From assembly GCF_013404595.1 (NCBI RefSeq), contig NZ_JABVAX010000010.1, forward strand, positions 1 to 64,000: a stretch of DNA of 64,000 bases. The letters are read 5' to 3'. The stretch comes from Jannaschia marina (GTDB lineage Bacteria > Pseudomonadota > Alphaproteobacteria > Rhodobacterales > Rhodobacteraceae). Both the position numbers and the translations under genes were made by a program. A model generated the notes under the pieces. It was not told where the DNA came from and did not search any database. It was given only the letters and a program-made list of their open reading frames with translations. Below are positions 62,006-64,000 of the stretch, piece after piece (the first letter of the stretch is position 1; each line of letters opens with the position of its first letter).

Positions 62006-63622
62006 ATGGCGGACCACACGGCAGATTATGTTGTTGTCGGCGGCGGATCGGCAGGGTGCGTGCTGGCGAACCGACTGTCGGCGGATCCCAAAAACAAGGT
62101 CATCCTGCTCGAAGCCGGGGGGCGCGACTGGAACCCCTGGATCCACATCCCGGTCGGCTATTTCAAGACGATCCACAATCCGAGCGTCGACTGGTGCTAC
62201 AAGACGGAGCCCGATCCCGGTCTGAATGGCCGGTCGATCGAATGGCCCCGGGGCAAGGTTCTCGGTGGCTCCTCGTCGCTCAACGGCCTTCTCTACGTGC
62301 GCGGCCAACCGCAGGATTACGACCGCTGGGCCCAGATGGGCAACCGCGGCTGGGCGTGGGACGACGTGTTGCCTCTGTTCAAGCGGGCCGAGAACAACGA
62401 GCGCGGCGGGGATGAATATCACGGCGATCAGGGGCCCCTCTCGGTATCGAACATGCGCATTCAGCGCCCGATCACCGACGCCTGGGTCGCGGCGGCGCAG
62501 GCCGCGGGCTACAAGTTCAACCCCGACTACAACGGAGCCGACCAGGAAGGTGTCGGCTTTTTCCAGTTGACCGCGCGCAACGGCCGCCGCTGCTCCTCCG
62601 CGGTGGCCTATCTCAAGCCGGCGAAGGGGCGCGAAAACCTTCAGATCCTCACGCACGCCCAGGCCGACCGCATCGTTCTGGAGGGGACACGCGCCGTCGC
62701 CGTGGAGTATCGCGACAAGTCCGGCCAGGTGAAGACCGTCCGCGCGAATCGCGAGATCGTGCTGTCCGGCGGGGCCATCAATTCCCCGCAACTCCTGATG
62801 CTGTCGGGTATCGGCGAGCCGGAGCAGCTTCGCGCCCACGGCATCGAGGTGCAAAAGGATCTGTCGGGTGTCGGAAAGAACATGCAGGATCACCTGCAGG
62901 CGCGCCTCGTCTACAAGTGCAACGAGCCGACCCTCAACGACGAGGTGGCGAGCCTCTTCGGGCAGGCGAAGATCGGCCTGAAGTACCTGATGTTCCGCGC
63001 CGGTCCGATGACCATGGCCGCCAGTCTGGCCACCGGCTTCATGAAGACCCGTCCCGACCTGGAAACCCCGGACATCCAGTTCCATGTCCAGCCGCTCTCG
63101 GCCGAGAACCCGGGCAAGGGGGCGGACAAGTTCTCCGCCTTCACCATGTCGGTCTGCCAGCTGCGCCCCGAGAGCAAGGGCGAGATCAGACTGGCCTCCT
63201 CCGACGGGCGGGTCTATCCGAAGATCATCCCGAACTACCTCTCGACCAAGACCGACTGCGATACCATCGTCGAGGGCGTCAACATCGCGCGGCGGATCGC
63301 GCGCCACGCGCCCCTGACGACCAAGATATCCGAGGAGTTCCGCCCCCATGCCGACCTTGACATGGAGGATTACGACGCCACGCTCGACTGGGCCCGCAGC
63401 AACACCGCCTCGATCTATCACCCGACCGGCACCTGCAAGATGGGCAACGGTGCCGACGCCGTCGTCGACGAGCGCCTGCGGGTCCACGGCATCTCGGGCC
63501 TGCGCGTCGCCGATTGCTCGATCATGCCGGAGATCGTGTCGGGCAACACCAACGCACCGGCGATCATGATCGGCGAGAAGGCCTCCGACCTCGTGCTCGA
63601 GGATGCCCGCGCGACCGTGTGA
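62006..63622 (+). CDS. GMC-family alcohol/choline dehydrogenase-like oxidoreductase
   Basis: 538 residues with GGGAGG upstream of the ATG. FAD motif VVGGGSAGCVLANRLS, GGSSSLNGLLYVRGQPQDYDRWAQ (GMC signature 1), GGAINSPQLLMLSGIGEPEQL (signature 2) and active-site SIYHPTGTCKMGNG with VSGNTNAPAIMIGEKASD. Close in layout to betA but without the betA extension. Divergent from the TRAP genes, so it may oxidise an alcohol imported by them. Confidence 0.9.
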   Translation: MADHTADYVVVGGGSAGCVLANRLSADPKNKVILLEAGGRDWNPWIHIPVGYFKTIHNPSVDWCYKTEPDPGLNGRSIEWPRGKVLGGSSSLNGLLYVRGQPQDYDRWAQMGNRGWAWDDVLPLFKRAENNERGGDEYHGDQGPLSVSNMRIQRPITDAWVAAAQAAGYKFNPDYNGADQEGVGFFQLTARNGRRCSSAVAYLKPAKGRENLQILTHAQADRIVLEGTRAVAVEYRDKSGQVKTVRANREIVLSGGAINSPQLLMLSGIGEPEQLRAHGIEVQKDLSGVGKNMQDHLQARLVYKCNEPTLNDEVASLFGQAKIGLKYLMFRAGPMTMAASLATGFMKTRPDLETPDIQFHVQPLSAENPGKGADKFSAFTMSVCQLRPESKGEIRLASSDGRVYPKIIPNYLSTKTDCDTIVEGVNIARRIARHAPLTTKISEEFRPHADLDMEDYDATLDWARSNTASIYHPTGTCKMGNGADAVVDERLRVHGISGLRVADCSIMPEIVSGNTNAPAIMIGEKASDLVLEDARATV

Positions 63623-63669
63623 GGCGGGTGCCGGCTCGCGTATTTCGGGCCGGAGGGCGGGGCCGCGGT

Positions 63670-63713
63670 TTGTACAAAACGTCAAATCGGGGGTGCGAAC
63701 CTTGTACAAAACG
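63670..63713. repeat. Two TTGTACAAAACG direct repeats between convergent genes
   Basis: TTGTACAAAACG occurs at 63670-63681 and 63702-63713, 32 bp apart (three helical turns). Each copy contains the palindrome TTGTACAA. They lie between the 3' ends of the GMC and putA genes. Confidence 0.8.
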
Positions 63714-63727
63714 CTCAAAATGGGTCT

Positions 63728-64000
63728 TCAGCGCCCCTCCATCGCGATGAGCGAGGCGTTCCCGCCCGCCGCCGTGGTGTCGGTGCTCACGACGACCTCC
63801 TCCACGAAGCGTGACAGGTAGAGCGGTCCGCCCGCCTTCGGCCCCGTTCCCGAGAGCCCGTGCCCGCCGAAGGGTTGCGAACCGACGATCGCTCCGATCT
63901 GGTTGCGGTTGACGTATATATTCCCGGCACTTGCGCGCTCGGTGACGTGGGCGATGGTCGCGTCGATGCGTGAGTGAAGGCCGAAGGTCAGCCCGAAGCC
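63728..64000 (-). CDS. putA: Proline dehydrogenase / P5C dehydrogenase, C-terminal end
   Basis: Frame open to the right window edge; 90 C-terminal residues are visible. The P5C dehydrogenase end is clear: HSRIDATIAHVTERASAGNIYVNRNQIGAIVGSQPFGGHGLSGTGPKAGG. The stop is TGA at 63728-63730. PutA oxidises proline to glutamate at the membrane. The rest lies outside the window. Confidence 0.9.
   Translation of the reverse strand, partial: GFGLTFGLHSRIDATIAHVTERASAGNIYVNRNQIGAIVGSQPFGGHGLSGTGPKAGGPLYLSRFVEEVVVSTDTTAAGGNASLIAMEGR

Overview
The window looks like a chromosomal segment of a marine, roseobacter-type alphaproteobacterium (Rhodobacterales). The GC content is high and operons are packed with 1-4 bp ATGA/GTGA overlaps. 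The gene content fits that group: a complete choline-sulfate to glycine betaine pathway with its ABC transporter, TRAP and oligopeptide transporters, RTX repeats, GMC oxidoreductases, a BciA-type reductase and PutA. No rRNA, tRNA or CRISPR array was seen.

Positions 1-24.2 kb are an accessory and decaying region. It starts with the 3' end of an RTX protein, an AT-richer GNAT gene and two nested IS3-family elements (an IS2-like copy at 1701-3010, and a second copy at 3011-4431 with clear terminal repeats and a 4-bp target duplication). Next come a small secreted protein, a K+ channel, and an RND efflux pair whose inner-membrane gene is broken. A lipoprotein hydrolase, a frameshifted gltS, a TPR regulator, a degenerate carbamate kinase, a broken BCCT transporter, an AraC fragment and further IS remnants follow. 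A healthy TetR-controlled cluster (18.6-23.9 kb) carries a SnoaL-like secreted protein, a membrane-anchored alpha/beta hydrolase and an IorAB-type molybdenum oxidoreductase. The most unusual signal here is a set of 34-45 bp hairpin cassettes of two families, sitting inside IS3 transposase genes. In five of six cases, removing the cassette restores the transposase reading frame, and the stems vary in a compensatory way.

Positions 24.2-31.9 kb hold a Lin0512 gene pair and a complete pseudaminic-acid (CMP-Pse) pathway: pseB, pseC, pseI, a fused pseG-pseH and pseF, plus a capsule-type glycosyltransferase candidate.

Positions 31.9-41.1 kb form the betaine regulon: choline ABC transporter choXWV (with VOC and GFA genes embedded) divergent from betI-betC-betB-betA across a BetI-box-like palindrome. 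Two hairpin clusters of a third palindrome family lie at 34.25 and 41.7 kb.

Positions 41.1-55.7 kb contain a DUF1203 gene, a ferric-reductase-like membrane protein with a Tat-exported partner, two peptide-type substrate-binding proteins, an ECF sigma/anti-sigma pair translationally coupled to a bciA-like reductase, an ArsR/hydrolase divergent pair and a dpp-type ABC operon. The dpp operon is interrupted by a ccdAB-type toxin-antitoxin pair and contains an unknown gene.

Positions 55.7-64 kb carry allantoin-ureide catabolism (allA and a puuE-uraD fusion), an IclR regulator, a TRAP transporter (dctPQM order), a divergent GMC dehydrogenase and the 3' end of putA.
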